Positions 44,408-54,291 are shown, numbered from the stretch's first letter. The stretch: 64,000 nucleotides of DNA from Paracoccaceae bacterium (GCA_030697175.1 JAUYQR010000015.1:248001-312000), one strand, 5' to 3'. Notes: generated by a model not told the origin, from the sequence alone. Translations and numbers: made by a program.

Positions 44408-44464
44408 CAGCCCTCCGGGGTTGTGGACAGAAGTGCCTTGAACCCCCGCCCGCTGCAAGCACTG

Positions 44465-45505
44465 TCAGTAAGGCGCGGGGCAGGCTCGGTGGGTTTGCGC
44501 GATGTCGGCCAGCACCTCGGCCCCCAGCACCAGACCGGCCGCCCCCATGTTCACCTCCAGTTGCGCCAGCGTCGTCGCCCCGATGATCGGGATCGTGGTG
44601 AACGGCCGGCTGCGGCAGAATGCAATCGCCATCTGGCACGGGTCCAGCCCATGCCGCGCCGCCACGTCCAGACAGGCCGCCACGGCCGGGAGCACCCGCG
44701 CCGTCATCCGCCCCCCGAGGTCCGGCGTGAAACTGCGCCGCGTTCCCTCAGGCACCACCCCGCCCGCATACTTGCCCGACAACAGCCCGCAGGCCAAGGG
44801 CGAGAACGCCAAGAGCGGCATGTCCTCCGCCACGCTGAACTCCGCCCAGTCGGTGTCGAACTGGCGGCACAGAAGCGAGTATTCGTTCTGCACCGTCCCC
44901 ATCGCCGGCAGCCCCAGCGTCTCGGCCAGATGCAGCCAGCGCGCCGCCCCCCAGACGCTTTCGTTCGACAGCCCGATGGCGCGGACCTTGCCTTCCGCAA
45001 CCAGCGCCTGCGCGGTGGTCAGCACCTCCACCATATGCGCGGTTTCCGTCGCCTTGTCGGTTCCGGTCGGCGCATAGGTCCACATCTGGCGGAAGTGATA
45101 GCTGCCGCGGTTCGGCCAGTGCAGCTGGTAAAGGTCGATGTAATCGGTCTGCAACCGCCGCAGCGACCCTTCGACCGCCGCGCGCATCGTGGCGCCGGTG
45201 ATCGGCTGGCCGGGGCGCACGATCGCGCCCTTCCCTGTAATCTTGGTCGCGATCTGCAACCGCTCCCGCCCGCCGCGCGATGCCAGCCACGTCCCGATGA
45301 TCGCCTCGGTCCCGCCGACCGTCTCGGCCTTCACCGGGTTGGTCGGATACATCTCGGCGGTGTCCCAGAAGGTGATCCCCCGGTCCACCGCCGCATCCGC
45401 CTGCGCATGGCCCTCGGCCTCGGTGTTCTGGCTGCCCCATGTCATCGTTCCAAGGCATAGCTCTGAAACCGTCAGGCCGGTCTTCCCAAGGCGAAGCGTC
45501 TGCAT
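44465..45505 (-). CDS. Aldo/keto reductase (Tas-like)
   Basis: 346 residues, NADPH-dependent oxidoreductase of the AKR superfamily. Catalytic tetrad visible: Asp in TFWDTAEMY, Tyr four residues on, Lys in QIATKITG, and His in LYQLHWPN. The C-terminal IIGATTLAQLEVNM binds cofactor. Close to E. coli Tas by pattern. Substrate unknown. Confidence 0.9.
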   Translation of the reverse strand: MQTLRLGKTGLTVSELCLGTMTWGSQNTEAEGHAQADAAVDRGITFWDTAEMYPTNPVKAETVGGTEAIIGTWLASRGGRERLQIATKITGKGAIVRPGQPITGATMRAAVEGSLRRLQTDYIDLYQLHWPNRGSYHFRQMWTYAPTGTDKATETAHMVEVLTTAQALVAEGKVRAIGLSNESVWGAARWLHLAETLGLPAMGTVQNEYSLLCRQFDTDWAEFSVAEDMPLLAFSPLACGLLSGKYAGGVVPEGTRRSFTPDLGGRMTARVLPAVAACLDVAARHGLDPCQMAIAFCRSRPFTTIPIIGATTLAQLEVNMGAAGLVLGAEVLADIAQTHRACPAPY

Positions 45506-45608
45506 GTGATCTCCGGGATGTGCCGCCCCTGTCTAACGGCAAAGCCCGGTGAGGCAAAGACTGGCAAGGCAAGGGCTGGCAAGGCAAAGACACGGCAAAG
45601 CCGATTGA

Positions 45609-45623
45609 GAACTTTACGTGAAC
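45609..45623. promoter_or_regulatory. LexA (SOS) box, alphaproteobacterial type
   Basis: GAAC, seven bases (TTTACGT), GAAC: exact match to the direct-repeat LexA site used by Rhodobacter-type and other alphaproteobacteria. It ends 17 bp before the ATG of the imuA-like gene. Confidence 0.75.
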
Positions 45624-45640
45624 ATACTACCCTTCCCATC

Positions 45641-46294
45641 ATGAGTCTGCCGATTCACGATCTTTCCAGCCGCAGCCCGCACCTCTGGCAACCCCTTGCC
45701 GGCGAGGTTTCGCTGCAACGTGGCCGCGTGCATGAGTTTTGCGGCCCCGCCCGCATCACGCTGGCCGCGCTCCTCATGGCGAAAACTCAGGGCGTGGTGA
45801 TCTGGGTGCATCCGGGCTGGACGTCGGAATGGCTCAATCCCAGTGGCCTGCGCAGCCTTGCCGATCCTTCGCGCCTGATCTTCCTGCGCGCCGCGCGCGA
45901 GGACGACATCCTCTGGGCGGGCGAAGAGGCGCTGCGGTCGGGGGCGGCGCCCCTTGTGGTGATGGATCTCGACACCCCGCCCGCGCTGACCCCCGTGCGC
46001 CGCCTGCATCTGGCCGCCGAGGCGGGGGCCGCCGCCGCCCGCAACGACACTGGCCTGCCGCCCCTTGGCGTCATGCTTCTGCCCGAACAGGGCGGCGCGC
46101 AGGGGGCAGAAAGCCGCTGGCACGCCGCCCCCGCGCCCGGCAGCGGCCTTCTTGCCGATCCGCAGCGCGCCTGGACGCTGACCCGCCTGCGGGCGCGGAT
46201 GGAAATGCCCGCCCAGTGGCGGCTCATGCGCGGCGCGAACGGCACCGAAACGCTGGTGCCGCAGCCCTTCGCCGCGCACAACACGGCAACATGA
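45641..46294 (+). CDS. ImuA-like (RecA/SulA-related) SOS protein
   Basis: 217 residues. The LQRGRVHEFCGPARITLAALLM segment and VVIWVHPGW followed by LRSLADPSRLIFLRA resemble ImuA proteins, the RecA-fold partners of ImuB and DnaE2 in damage-induced mutagenesis. The P-loop is degenerate, as is usual. A LexA box lies directly upstream, which strongly supports an SOS role. imuB and dnaE2 do not follow; yceI does. The frame is open upstream but the ATG at 45641 follows the SOS box. Confidence 0.7.
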   Translation: MSLPIHDLSSRSPHLWQPLAGEVSLQRGRVHEFCGPARITLAALLMAKTQGVVIWVHPGWTSEWLNPSGLRSLADPSRLIFLRAAREDDILWAGEEALRSGAAPLVVMDLDTPPALTPVRRLHLAAEAGAAAARNDTGLPPLGVMLLPEQGGAQGAESRWHAAPAPGSGLLADPQRAWTLTRLRARMEMPAQWRLMRGANGTETLVPQPFAAHNTAT

Positions 46295-46347
46295 TTTCGC
46301 GCAACCACCGCTGCATGATAGGCTCGGTGCAACCAAGGGTGGCTCCG

Positions 46348-46920
46348 ATGGCGCGCACGATCCTCTCCACACTCTTCGCGGCCCTGCTGATCCCCGGCCC
46401 GCTGATGGCGGCGCCGGTCGCCTACCTTCTTGACCGCGCCGCCTCCACCGTCGCCTTCGAGACAGCCTTCGGACCCGATCTCATCACCGGAACGATCCCG
46501 CTCGACATCGCCGACCTGACCCTTGATTTCGACAGCGTGGCGAACTGCACCGTCGCGGTGCAGCTTGACGTATCGGGGGCCGAGGCCAGCTTTCCCTTCG
46601 CCGCGCAGGCACTGAAGGGGCCGAAGGTGCTGGATGCGGTCGCGCATCCGAAGATGGTCTTCAAAAGCACCGCCGTAAAAGCACGCGGTGACGGGGCTAT
46701 CGTCGCAGGCAACCTCACCATCCGGGGCGTGACCCGCCCGGTGCAGCTTGCCGCCGAAATCTTCCGCCAGAAAGGCACCGTCGAAGGCGACCGCAGCCGC
46801 CTGACCGTGCGCCTGACCGGCAAGATCAACCGCAGCGATTTTGGCGCAACCGGCTGGTCCGACATGGTCGATGACGCGGTGCGCATCATCATCACCGCCC
46901 GGATCGAGGCCAAGGGCTGA
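46348..46920 (+). CDS. yceI: YceI-family periplasmic protein
   Basis: 190 residues. Signal peptide 1-21 (PLMAAP), then the YceI barrel: AYLLDRAASTVAFETAF, a KSTAVKARGD strand, GNLTIRGVTRPVQL, and the ending RSDFGATGWSDMVDDAVRIIITARIEA. Binds a polyisoprenoid-like lipid. AAGGG eight bases before the ATG. Followed immediately by a cytochrome b561 gene, the same pairing as E. coli yceI-yceJ. Confidence 0.92.
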   Translation: MARTILSTLFAALLIPGPLMAAPVAYLLDRAASTVAFETAFGPDLITGTIPLDIADLTLDFDSVANCTVAVQLDVSGAEASFPFAAQALKGPKVLDAVAHPKMVFKSTAVKARGDGAIVAGNLTIRGVTRPVQLAAEIFRQKGTVEGDRSRLTVRLTGKINRSDFGATGWSDMVDDAVRIIITARIEAKG

Positions 46921-46921
46921 C

Positions 46922-47470
46922 ATGGCTCTGCGCAATACGCCGGACAGCTTTGGCCTTGTGACGCGCCTTCTGCACTGGACCACCGCGCTTTTGGTGATCG
47001 TCATGCTGTCGCTTGGCCTGCGCATCGCCGACATGGAACCGGGCCTTGCCAACCTCTGGCTTTACGGATTGCACAAGACGCTTGGCCTCACCGTGCTGGG
47101 CCTGATCCTCGTCAGGATCGGCTGGCACATCGCCAGCCCGGTGCCAAGACCCATCGGCGGGCCGGGCTGGGACCATCTGGCGGCACGGGCGGGGCACATC
47201 GCCTTCTACCTCCTTCTCATCGGTATCCCGCTCAGCGGCTGGGCGGGCAGTTCCGCCACCGGCATCGACGTGATGTTCGCCGACCGCTGGGTGGTGCCGC
47301 CCATCGCCGCGGTGTCCGAGGCGGGCGAGGCGTTCTGGTTCCGCCTGCACGACATCCAGACCAAACTCCTGATCGGCCTCATCATCGTGCATGGCCTCGC
47401 GGCGCTAAAGCGGGAAACGGCCGGCGATGGCACGCTGACCCGCATGATCCGTGGCCGGACCAAAGACTGA
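46922..47470 (+). CDS. Cytochrome b561 (YceJ/CybB type)
   Basis: 182 residues with four membrane helices. Haem-ligand histidines appear in RLLHWTTALL (first helix), YGLHKTLGL (second helix) and IIVHGLAALK (fourth). Moves electrons from quinol in the inner membrane. One base after the yceI stop, so cotranslated. Confidence 0.92.
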   Translation: MALRNTPDSFGLVTRLLHWTTALLVIVMLSLGLRIADMEPGLANLWLYGLHKTLGLTVLGLILVRIGWHIASPVPRPIGGPGWDHLAARAGHIAFYLLLIGIPLSGWAGSSATGIDVMFADRWVVPPIAAVSEAGEAFWFRLHDIQTKLLIGLIIVHGLAALKRETAGDGTLTRMIRGRTKD

Positions 47471-47567
47471 ACGCGAAATCGGCAGCTTCCTTGCGCCATA
47501 TCAAGGCCGCGCTGCCAGACACTTGCCATACGTTTGCCATACCAAAACTGGCAAGGAGAAATGGCAC

Positions 47568-48320
47568 ATGGAAATCGTGTTTCACGACAAGACCGCGCTG
47601 GTCACTGGTGCGGGGTCCGGCATCGGTGAGGCTGTCGCCAAGGGTCTCGCGGCCAGCGGCGCGCGGGTGCTGGTGCAAGACCTGAACCTTGCGGCGGCCA
47701 CCCGCGTCGCCAATGAAATCGCCGCAACCGGCGGTCTCGCCAAGGCCGCAGGCGGCGATGTGTCCGATCCGGCAGTGGTTGAAGGACTTGTCGCGCAAGC
47801 GGTGGAATGGGGCAGCGGATTGCACCTTCTGGTCAACAACGCAGGCATCGCCGGGCCTTCGGCTCCGGTCGGCGAGTATCCCGTAGATGGTTGGAATCAT
47901 GTGATGAACGTCAACCTGAACGCGGTCTTTTACGGCATGCGCTACGCCATTCCGGCGATGCTGCAAGCCGGCGGCGGGGCCATCGTCAACATGGCCTCGA
48001 TCCTCGGCAGCGTCGGTTTTGCCAACGCCGCGGCCTATACGTCGGCCAAACACGCACTGCTTGGCCTGACCCGTGCGGCGGCGCTGGAATACTCCGCCAA
48101 AGGCATCCGGGTGAACGCCATCGGGCCCGCCTTCATCGAAACGCCCCTCCTTTCCGCCCTCCCTCCCGGCGCCAAAGAGGCGCTCATAACAGCCCACCCC
48201 ATAGGCCGCCTCGGCCGCCCCGAAGAGGTCGCCGACCTCACCCAGTACCTCCTCTCCGACAAAGCCAGTTTCATCACCGGCTCCTACCACCTCGTCGACG
48301 GCGGCTACTGCGCGCAGTAG
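47568..48320 (+). CDS. Short-chain dehydrogenase/reductase (classical SDR)
   Basis: 250 residues. TGAGSGIG cofactor loop, NNAGIAG, catalytic S in MASILGS, YTSAKH (Tyr-x3-Lys), and the PG-like [15 protein letters not shown] end. AAGGAG lies nine bases before the ATG at 47568; a nearer ATG at 47561 is out of frame. NAD(P)H-linked oxidoreductase, substrate unknown. Confidence 0.92.
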   Translation: MEIVFHDKTALVTGAGSGIGEAVAKGLAASGARVLVQDLNLAAATRVANEIAATGGLAKAAGGDVSDPAVVEGLVAQAVEWGSGLHLLVNNAGIAGPSAPVGEYPVDGWNHVMNVNLNAVFYGMRYAIPAMLQAGGGAIVNMASILGSVGFANAAAYTSAKHALLGLTRAAALEYSAKGIRVNAIGPAFIETPLLSALPPGAKEALITAHPIGRLGRPEEVADLTQYLLSDKASFITGSYHLVDGGYCAQ

Positions 48321-48393
48321 CCCCCAAGGTCCGCTCTGGCCCTTCGCCCGGTCGCGCGCTACAAGCGCGCGGACCGGGACGAAAGGCACGAAA

Positions 48394-50112
48394 ATGGCAC
48401 GGATTCTCATCACTTCCGCGATCCCCTACATCAACGGGATCAAGCACTTGGGCAACCTTGTCGGCAGCCAACTGCCCGCCGACCTTTACGCCCGATTCTG
48501 CCGCGCCCAAGGCCATGAGGTGATGTTCATCTGCGCCACCGACGAACACGGCACCCCCGCCGAACTGGCTGCCGCAAAGGCAGGCAAACCGGTCGAGGAT
48601 TACTGCGCCGAGATGCATCAGGTGCAAAAGGATCTGGCCGCCGGGTTCCGCCTGTCGTTCGATCATTTCGGCCGATCGTCCAGCCAGCGCAACCACAAGC
48701 TCACCCAGCATTTCGCCGGCAAACTCGCCGAGAACGGGCTGATCGAAGAGGTCAGCGAAAAGCAGGTCTTCTCGATCGACGACAACCGCTTCCTGCCCGA
48801 CCGCTACATCACCGGCACCTGTCCGAACTGCGGCTACACTGCCGCCCGTGGCGACCAGTGCGAGAACTGCACCAAGCAGCTTGACCCGACCGACCTTATC
48901 GACGCGCGCTCGTCGATCTCGGGGTCGAAGAACTTGGAAGTCCGTGAAACCAAACACCTTTACCTCAAGCAACGCGCCTTGCGCGACAGGCTGGAGGCCT
49001 GGATCGACAGCAAGACCGACTGGCCGATCCTCACCACCTCGATCGCCAAGAAATGGCTGAACGACGGCGACGGCCTGCAAGACCGCGGCATTACTCGCGA
49101 CTTGCACTGGGGCGTGCCGGTCAAGAAGGGTGACGCAGATTGGCCCGGCATGGAAGGCAAGGTCTTCTACGTCTGGTTCGACGCCCCGATCGAATACATC
49201 GCCTGTACCGCCGAATGGGCCGACGCGCACGCAAAGCCGGAAAGTGCATGGGAACGCTGGTGGCGCACCGACAAAGGTGCATCTGATGTTCGCTATGTGC
49301 AATTCATGGGCAAGGACAACGTGCCGTTCCACACCCTCAGCTTTCCGGCCACGATCATGGGATCAGGCGAGCCGTGGAAGCTGGTCGACTACATCAAATC
49401 GTTCAATTACCTGAATTACGACGGCGGCCAGTTCTCGACCAGCCAGGGCCGTGGCGTGTTCATGGACCAGGCGCTGTCGATCCTGCCCGCCGATTACTGG
49501 CGCTGGTGGCTTTTGTCGCATGCCCCGGAAAGCAGCGACAGCGAGTTCACTTGGGAAAACTTCCAGGTTTCGGTGAACAAGGATCTTGCCGACGTGCTTG
49601 GCAATCTTGTCAGCCGCGTCACAAAATTCGCCACATCGAAGTTCGGCGCCACCATCCCACCGGGCGGAGAGTTCGGGCCGATGGAGGCAGCCCTCATTGC
49701 CGATCTTGGCAGCCGCATTTCCGCCTATGCCGACCTGATGCACGCAATGGAAGTTCGCAAGGCTGCTGCCGAGCTTCGCGCGATATGGGTCATTGGCAAC
49801 GAATATCTGCAGGCCTCGGCGCCTTGGACCGTGGTCAAGACCGATCCCAATCGCGCCGAGGCGATTGTCCGGCTGGCGCTGAACCTCATCCGCGTCTACG
49901 CCATCCTGTCGCGACCGTTCATCCCGACGGCCGCCGAGGCGATGATGTCCGCCCTGAACAGCGACGACTGGACCTGGCCCGACGACATCTCTGTGGCCAT
50001 GCGCAAGCTGCCCGAAGGGCACGCATTCAGCGTCCCTGAAAACCTGTTCCGCAAGATCACTGATGAAGAGCGTTTGGATTGGCAAACGCGCTTTTCGGGT
50101 GTTCGGACCTAA
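48394..50112 (+). CDS. metG: Methionyl-tRNA synthetase
   Basis: 572 residues, class I. Signature one is HLGN in the [19 protein letters not shown] context; the zinc knuckle is CPNCG...CENC (about 143-158); WFDAPIEY forms the methionine pocket; the KMSKS loop is QFSTSQGRG, with Gln in place of the first Lys and Thr in place of the second. Anticodon-binding helices follow. No C-terminal EMAPII-like domain. GGGACGAAAGG upstream is an acceptable ribosome site. Confidence 0.95.
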   Translation: MARILITSAIPYINGIKHLGNLVGSQLPADLYARFCRAQGHEVMFICATDEHGTPAELAAAKAGKPVEDYCAEMHQVQKDLAAGFRLSFDHFGRSSSQRNHKLTQHFAGKLAENGLIEEVSEKQVFSIDDNRFLPDRYITGTCPNCGYTAARGDQCENCTKQLDPTDLIDARSSISGSKNLEVRETKHLYLKQRALRDRLEAWIDSKTDWPILTTSIAKKWLNDGDGLQDRGITRDLHWGVPVKKGDADWPGMEGKVFYVWFDAPIEYIACTAEWADAHAKPESAWERWWRTDKGASDVRYVQFMGKDNVPFHTLSFPATIMGSGEPWKLVDYIKSFNYLNYDGGQFSTSQGRGVFMDQALSILPADYWRWWLLSHAPESSDSEFTWENFQVSVNKDLADVLGNLVSRVTKFATSKFGATIPPGGEFGPMEAALIADLGSRISAYADLMHAMEVRKAAAELRAIWVIGNEYLQASAPWTVVKTDPNRAEAIVRLALNLIRVYAILSRPFIPTAAEAMMSALNSDDWTWPDDISVAMRKLPEGHAFSVPENLFRKITDEERLDWQTRFSGVRT

Positions 50113-50330
50113 AGCGCTCCGCTCGCGCAGAGTCGCGGCTCGCAGGTTGGCAGAACAATGGCCGTCACAGTTTGCCCAAGAGGCAAGATCGAGAGATATT
50201 GTTCCTCCAAATATCCATAAACCGGGCAGAAATTCCGCCTACACGCGGAAGATGAGGAGGCAGGGTTCAAGGCTCGGTGGTACCGTCTGGAAATCGGACC
50301 CGAGTCGCTGCCACGCAAGGAGAGCCCGAA

Positions 50331-50486
50331 ATGCCGCACACGCTGCGCTCCAAAGCAACTTCTTCCCGTAGTGTTTACTCCGTTGCCTTGTTTCTGCTGG
50401 TGTATGTTGGCGTCCTGACCGTCGTATTCGCCCCAAGGGATGTCTTCGTCGCCCAATCCGGCACCGAGATTCGACTGTCGGACTGA
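50331..50486 (+). CDS. 51-residue putative small membrane protein
   Basis: AAGGAG seven bases before the ATG is among the better ribosome sites in the window. Residues about 15-35 (VYSVALFLLVYVGVLTVVFA) form one membrane helix; a basic N-terminus and acidic tail follow positive-inside orientation. No family recognised. It lies between metG and transposon debris near the tRNA-Phe integration site, so it may be cargo of the lost element. Confidence 0.5.
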   Translation: MPHTLRSKATSSRSVYSVALFLLVYVGVLTVVFAPRDVFVAQSGTEIRLSD

Positions 50487-50621
50487 AGCGCCCAAAGCCC
50501 GCGATACCAGGCTGATCAACGAATGGTCGGAGGGTGCTTTCAGGAATTCAAGTGGTGTCCAGAGCCAGCTCTGCGGTCTTTGTTCACGTCCCGTTACGGG
50601 CACCGCCTCGGCCTGTAGCCT

Positions 50622-51233
50622 CAGTCGGAAGGCACGTTTTACGCCTGGAAGAGCAAGTTCGGCGGCATGACGGTGCCGGACGCCAAGCGGCTGAAGGCTT
50701 TGGAAGACGAGAATGGCAAGCTGAAGCGGTTGCTGGCGGACACGATGCTGGAGATGTCAGCAATGCGCGAGTTGTTGGCAAAAAAGTGGTAGGGCCTGTC
50801 GTTCAGCGCGAGGCCGTCGCGCATTTGCAGGCCAGGATGGGTCTGTCGGAACGGCGGGCCTGCCAGATTGTCGGGGCGGATCGCAAGATGATCCGCTACC
50901 AGTCGCAGCGTGCGCCTGACATCGCGCTGCGAACGCGGCTGCGGGATCTTGCCAATGAGCGCAGGCGGTTCGGCTACCGGCGGCTGTTCATTCTGCTGCG
51001 GCGCGAGGGCTAGCCGTGCGGGATCAACCGCATTTACCGGGTGTATCGTGAAGAGGGCCTGACCGTGCGCAAACGCCGGGCACGACGCAAGGCCATTGGA
51101 ACGCGGGCCCCGATCCTGGTGGAAGCCCGCGCGAATGCCCGTTGGTCACTCGATTTCGTGCATGACCAGTTCGGCTGCGGGCGGCGGTTCCGCATTCCCT
51201 TTCCGGGCCGTCCGCCGTGACGTCTTCCGCCAC
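50622..51233 (+). mobile_element. Degenerate IS3-family element (orfA fragment and interrupted orfB)
   Basis: orfA: from 50622 the frame gives SEGTFYAWKSKFGGM, then DAKRLKALEDENGKLKRLLA, stopping at 50790-50792; its HTH N-terminus is missing. orfB: from about 50800, REAVAHLQARMGLSERRACQI, NERRRFGYRRLFILLRREG, then TAG (51011-51013) and in-frame continuation GINRIYRVYREEGLTVRKR and ARWSLDFVHDQF with the first Asp of the DDE triad; it frameshifts and stops near 51220. The rest of the catalytic domain is absent. Not functional. Confidence 0.82.
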
Positions 51234-51245
51234 GAGGTCCGGGGC

Positions 51246-51597
51246 CTAGGCATGTTCGTTGTCCTTCGTGCGCTTGAAGCGCCGCTTCTGAAGCGTGGTC
51301 AAGTGGTCCTCGCGCATCAGCCCGCCGTGCGATGCCGTCCGCATGGCCCGCATCGACGAGGTCCCAGTGCATCGCGGGCAGCCGTAGGTGCCGTTCGACA
51401 GCCCGAAGTCCGTGCGGATATGCGCCAAATGGACCATTACCCGCTGCGGTGGAGACAAGCCGGACCTTCCTGCCAGTTCTGAAGCCTCTCTGGCAGACAC
51501 CCAGAACACGGCACATCCGGCTGATCGGAAAACTCGCCTTTACGGCATCGATGAAGGCGGACTTTACCCGTGGCGGATTCACTCTAACCAACGGCAT
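51246..51597 (-). mobile_element. Second IS3-type orfB fragment, opposite strand, frameshifted
   Basis: From 51597 leftward the minus strand reads VKSAFIDAVKASFPISRMCRVLGV, the N-terminus of IS3-group OrfB; the next piece is in another frame: VHLAHIRTDFGLSNGTYGCPR and LQKRRFKRTKDNEHA. Frameshifts and loss of the catalytic part make it a relic. It abuts the 3' end of the truncated integrase. Confidence 0.72.
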
Positions 51598-52263
51598 TCA
51601 CCCACCTCCGCCATTGCGGGGGCGCTGAAGCATGAAATCGCGCACCTTCAGGCCATCAGAGTTACCGAGCTGCGACAACGGTACATCGGCTCGCCTGCCA
51701 AGTGCCTCGAAGGCATATCCGAAAGTCCGCTCAATGCTGCCCGCCGAGTTGCGCCCTCTGCGACCCTCAATGCCCCCTACACGCTCCTTGAGGTACTCCT
51801 CCATGGCGTCCCGCAAGGTTGGTTCTGGGGCTGACGCTTCTGGCTTAGTTAACGCTTTTACTATTGTGGCATCTTCGGTGGTTAGGCCTAGTGGCTGTCC
51901 ATCCTCTGGGTCTTCGGCATGACGGGCGAGAATGGTGTCTGCCACGATTGCCCGTGCCCCATCGCCATCAAGGCCAGCAGCGCCCGCCACCAACGACTCG
52001 GCACGTACAAGTGCAGCCGCCCATTGTTGCCGAGCGGTCCCCGTTGACACAGCCTTCAGGGCGCGCCGCGCTGCGACTGTCTTCTCCCATCGACCAAGGA
52101 GGCCTTCATGCCAGCGAAGCAGCTCTCGCTCGGTTCGCCAAATTGCAGTCTCCCGAAGTTGCTGGCCGAGATCAGCTTGCAAGCTCGGGGGATAGGGCTT
52201 GCGGAACTGATACTTTCCGCCGCCAAGGTTCTTTACGTATTTCAGTTCCACGCAGATGCCCAT
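51598..52263 (-). pseudogene. Truncated tyrosine-recombinase integrase at tRNA-Phe
   Basis: 221 residues from the ATG at 52263. The opening ELKYVKNLGGGKYQFRKPYP is the DUF6538-type N-terminus of integrases; a SAM-like core-binding region follows (PTLRDAMEEYLKERVGG, SIERTFGYAFEAL, VRDFMLQRP). The catalytic domain (R...HxxR...Y) is missing: the frame ends where the IS3 fragment begins. Its start is 90 bp downstream of the tRNA-Phe 3' end on the same strand, the standard position of int next to attL. Confidence 0.78.
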
Positions 52264-52352
52264 GTTTGTACCCGCCATGTACCTTGGTGTGTACCCTCGG
52301 CATCGGCAAGCGCCTGCAATCGTTGATATTATTGGGAAAATCCAGAGTAAGA

Positions 52353-52428
52353 TGGTGCCCAGAGCCGGAATCGAACCAGCGACACGCGGATTTTCAATCC
52401 GCTGCTCTACCAACTGAGCTATCTGGGC
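52353..52428 (-). tRNA. tRNA-Phe (GAA)
   Basis: 76 nt including encoded CCA. Acceptor stem GCCCAGA/TCTGGGC, D arm TAGCTCAGTTGGTAGAGC, anticodon stem-loop CGGAT-TGAAAAT-CCG type with anticodon GAA, T arm GGTTCGATTCC. All arms pair. It is the presumed integration site of the decayed element on its 3' side. Confidence 0.96.
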
Positions 52429-52508
52429 ACCGTTGCTTCCGGGGTCTCTTCCGGAAGTGCGGGGGTGATACTGGACGGCGCTTGGGCTGTCCAGAGGGAA
52501 ACCGCGTC

Positions 52509-52682
52509 TCAGTGGGACTTTGACCGCTCTACGCTTTCGTCGTCGATGCCCGGCTCGGCCGGTTCACTGGGAACACGGTAGCTCTCGTTCAACCAGCGGC
52601 CCAGATCGACGTCTGCGCAGCGACGCGAGCAGAACGGGATGACCTTCGGGTCAGTTGGCTTGCCACAGACCGGGCAGGTCAT
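52509..52682 (-). CDS. yacG: DNA gyrase inhibitor YacG (small zinc protein)
   Basis: 57 residues. Four zinc-binding cysteines in CPVCGKP (3, 6) and FCSRRCADVDLGRW (18, 22), exactly the YacG pattern, followed by LNESYRVPSEP. It binds GyrB and inhibits gyrase. ATG overlaps the RNase E/G stop (ATGA). This is the usual last gene of the infA-maf-RNase-yacG cluster. Confidence 0.93.
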   Translation of the reverse strand: MTCPVCGKPTDPKVIPFCSRRCADVDLGRWLNESYRVPSEPAEPGIDDESVERSKSH

Positions 52683-53716
52683 CCCAGAACCTCGGCCAAA
52701 GGCAGGCGGTCGCGCTTGCGGATCAGTTCGTAAAGACCGATTGCTGTCCAGCCGGCAAGGTTGATTTCTGCCTCGCCCTTGAAGGCGGCTTTCAGAACCT
52801 GATCCAGAATACTGCGATCACGCTTCGGCATCGGGGCGAAGTCGGCCACCACCTGCCCGCCAAGGCCGCGCAGGCGCAACTGCCGCGGCAGATCACGCGC
52901 GGCAGCGATGTTGATTTTCAGACTGGCCGCCGGCGAGGTGTCCGGCCCGGTGTTCACGTCGATTGCCACAAGCGCACGAGTGGGCTCGATCATCATGTGG
53001 CCGCCGCCCGGAAGATCAACCCGCGGGTCCAGAAGCGCGTCGATCATCTCCAGCACGTCGTGATCGGCAAATCCGCCCGCGTCGGTGACCATCTCGTCGA
53101 CGGGCGGATCAAGCCATTCCCGAAAGGCGATGTCATGTGCATCAGGACCGTCGACCAGCAATTCCGGCCCGCCCGCCAGGTCGGCAAGCACGGCTTCGGC
53201 CAGACCGCGCATGGCAGCCACATCCTCAGCGATCGCGGCGGCTTCGGCATCAGTGCAGCCGGAGCGCAGGATCAGACCCAGCGTTTCGGCTGCACCCGCC
53301 ATCTGATCGGCTGCAATTGCCGTCAGATCGGCGCGGAGGTCCTCGTCCTTGATCCGGCGAGAGATGTTGAGGCCAGGGGCGTCGGGTGTAATGATCGCAA
53401 AGCGCGACTTGAACAAAAGTCGCGCCGACACGGGCGTGGCTTTGCCCGGTTCGGTCGGCCCGGTCACCTGGACCAGAAGGCGCTGGCCGGGGGAGATGCC
53501 GGAAATCTGGCGCAGAAAGCCGGAACCGTGCGGAAGTTTGACAAAAATGCCGCCCTGACCCTTGACCGGCCGGTCGGCGATAGCCCGGTAGATTGCTCCG
53601 GGCACCGGGGTATCGTCTGTCGGATCGACGACCAGATCTTCCAGCCGCCCGTCAACCAGCAAGGCGGCGGCGTTGCGCCCGCCGATCTGGTCGAGAATGA
53701 TTGTGCGGCCTATCAT
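52679..53716 (-). CDS. Ribonuclease E/G family protein (short form)
   Basis: 345 residues, much shorter than RNase G (about 490). An S1-like region (about 35-85), the RNase H-like core, and the catalytic AIDVNTG Asp motif are present, with VVADFAPM as the second acidic strand. The zinc-link and small C-terminal domain of RNase E/G are missing. Such short forms are standard in this rhodobacterial infA-maf-yacG cluster. Endoribonuclease activity is likely but tetramer formation is not. ATG at 53716 overlaps the maf stop. Confidence 0.88.
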   Translation of the reverse strand: MIGRTIILDQIGGRNAAALLVDGRLEDLVVDPTDDTPVPGAIYRAIADRPVKGQGGIFVKLPHGSGFLRQISGISPGQRLLVQVTGPTEPGKATPVSARLLFKSRFAIITPDAPGLNISRRIKDEDLRADLTAIAADQMAGAAETLGLILRSGCTDAEAAAIAEDVAAMRGLAEAVLADLAGGPELLVDGPDAHDIAFREWLDPPVDEMVTDAGGFADHDVLEMIDALLDPRVDLPGGGHMMIEPTRALVAIDVNTGPDTSPAASLKINIAAARDLPRQLRLRGLGGQVVADFAPMPKRDRSILDQVLKAAFKGEAEINLAGWTAIGLYELIRKRDRLPLAEVLG

Positions 53717-54288
53717 GCCTGCCTCCACAATGGGTGACCCGCCGCTTGCAGCAGGATGGCGGTCTCGGCCAAAGGCAGGCCGACGATGCCGGTAAAACTG
53801 CCGCTTATCCACGGGATGAAGGCGCCAGCAGCGCCCTGGATGCCGTATCCGCCGGCCTTGCCGTGCCACTCGCCACTGGCAAGGTATGCGTTCAGTTCAA
53901 GGTCTGACAGGCGTTTCATCTTGACCGCGCTTTCGCTTTCCCGCGTCCAGATCTGCGCTCCACGCCGGACCGCAATTGCCGTGATGACCTGGTGCCGCCT
54001 GCCGCCAAGTGCGGTCAGGAACGCTGCAGCCTCGCCCGCGTCCGCAGGCTTGCCCAGGATGCGGCGGCCAAGCGCGACCGTCGTGTCGGCGGCAAGGACG
54101 ATATCGTCCGGGTCAGCGTCGACCGCGATGGCCTTTTCGCGCGCAAGGCGGGCACAATACGCGCGCGGGTGTTCGCCCCGGCGCGGCGTCTCATCTATGT
54201 CGGGGGGAAGGACCGCGTCGGGCTCGACCCCGATCTGCGCCAGCAATTCCTTGCGGCGCGGGCTGCCTGATCCCAGGATGAAGCGCAC
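53713..54288 (-). CDS. maf: Maf-family nucleotide pyrophosphatase
   Basis: 191 residues. N-terminal [13 protein letters not shown] substrate loop, [17 protein letters not shown], and the C-terminal [21 protein letters not shown], all Maf/YhdE signatures. Hydrolyses dTTP/UTP and modified nucleotides, and affects septation when overproduced. GTG start at 54288. Three bases downstream of infA; overlaps the RNase gene. Confidence 0.94.
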   Translation of the reverse strand: MRFILGSGSPRRKELLAQIGVEPDAVLPPDIDETPRRGEHPRAYCARLAREKAIAVDADPDDIVLAADTTVALGRRILGKPADAGEAAAFLTALGGRRHQVITAIAVRRGAQIWTRESESAVKMKRLSDLELNAYLASGEWHGKAGGYGIQGAAGAFIPWISGSFTGIVGLPLAETAILLQAAGHPLWRQA

Positions 54289-54291
54289 GAG

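Noticed and set aside
50172-50190. TTGCC-N5-GGCAA hairpin as metG terminator
   Set aside because: Stem of five pairs with no T-run, 60 bp after the stop.
50278-50320. Segment resembling a tRNA 3' end (GGTACC...CGGACCCGAG) as the second attachment site for the tRNA-Phe element
   Set aside because: It cannot form a T arm and does not match the tRNA-Phe 3' end over any useful length.
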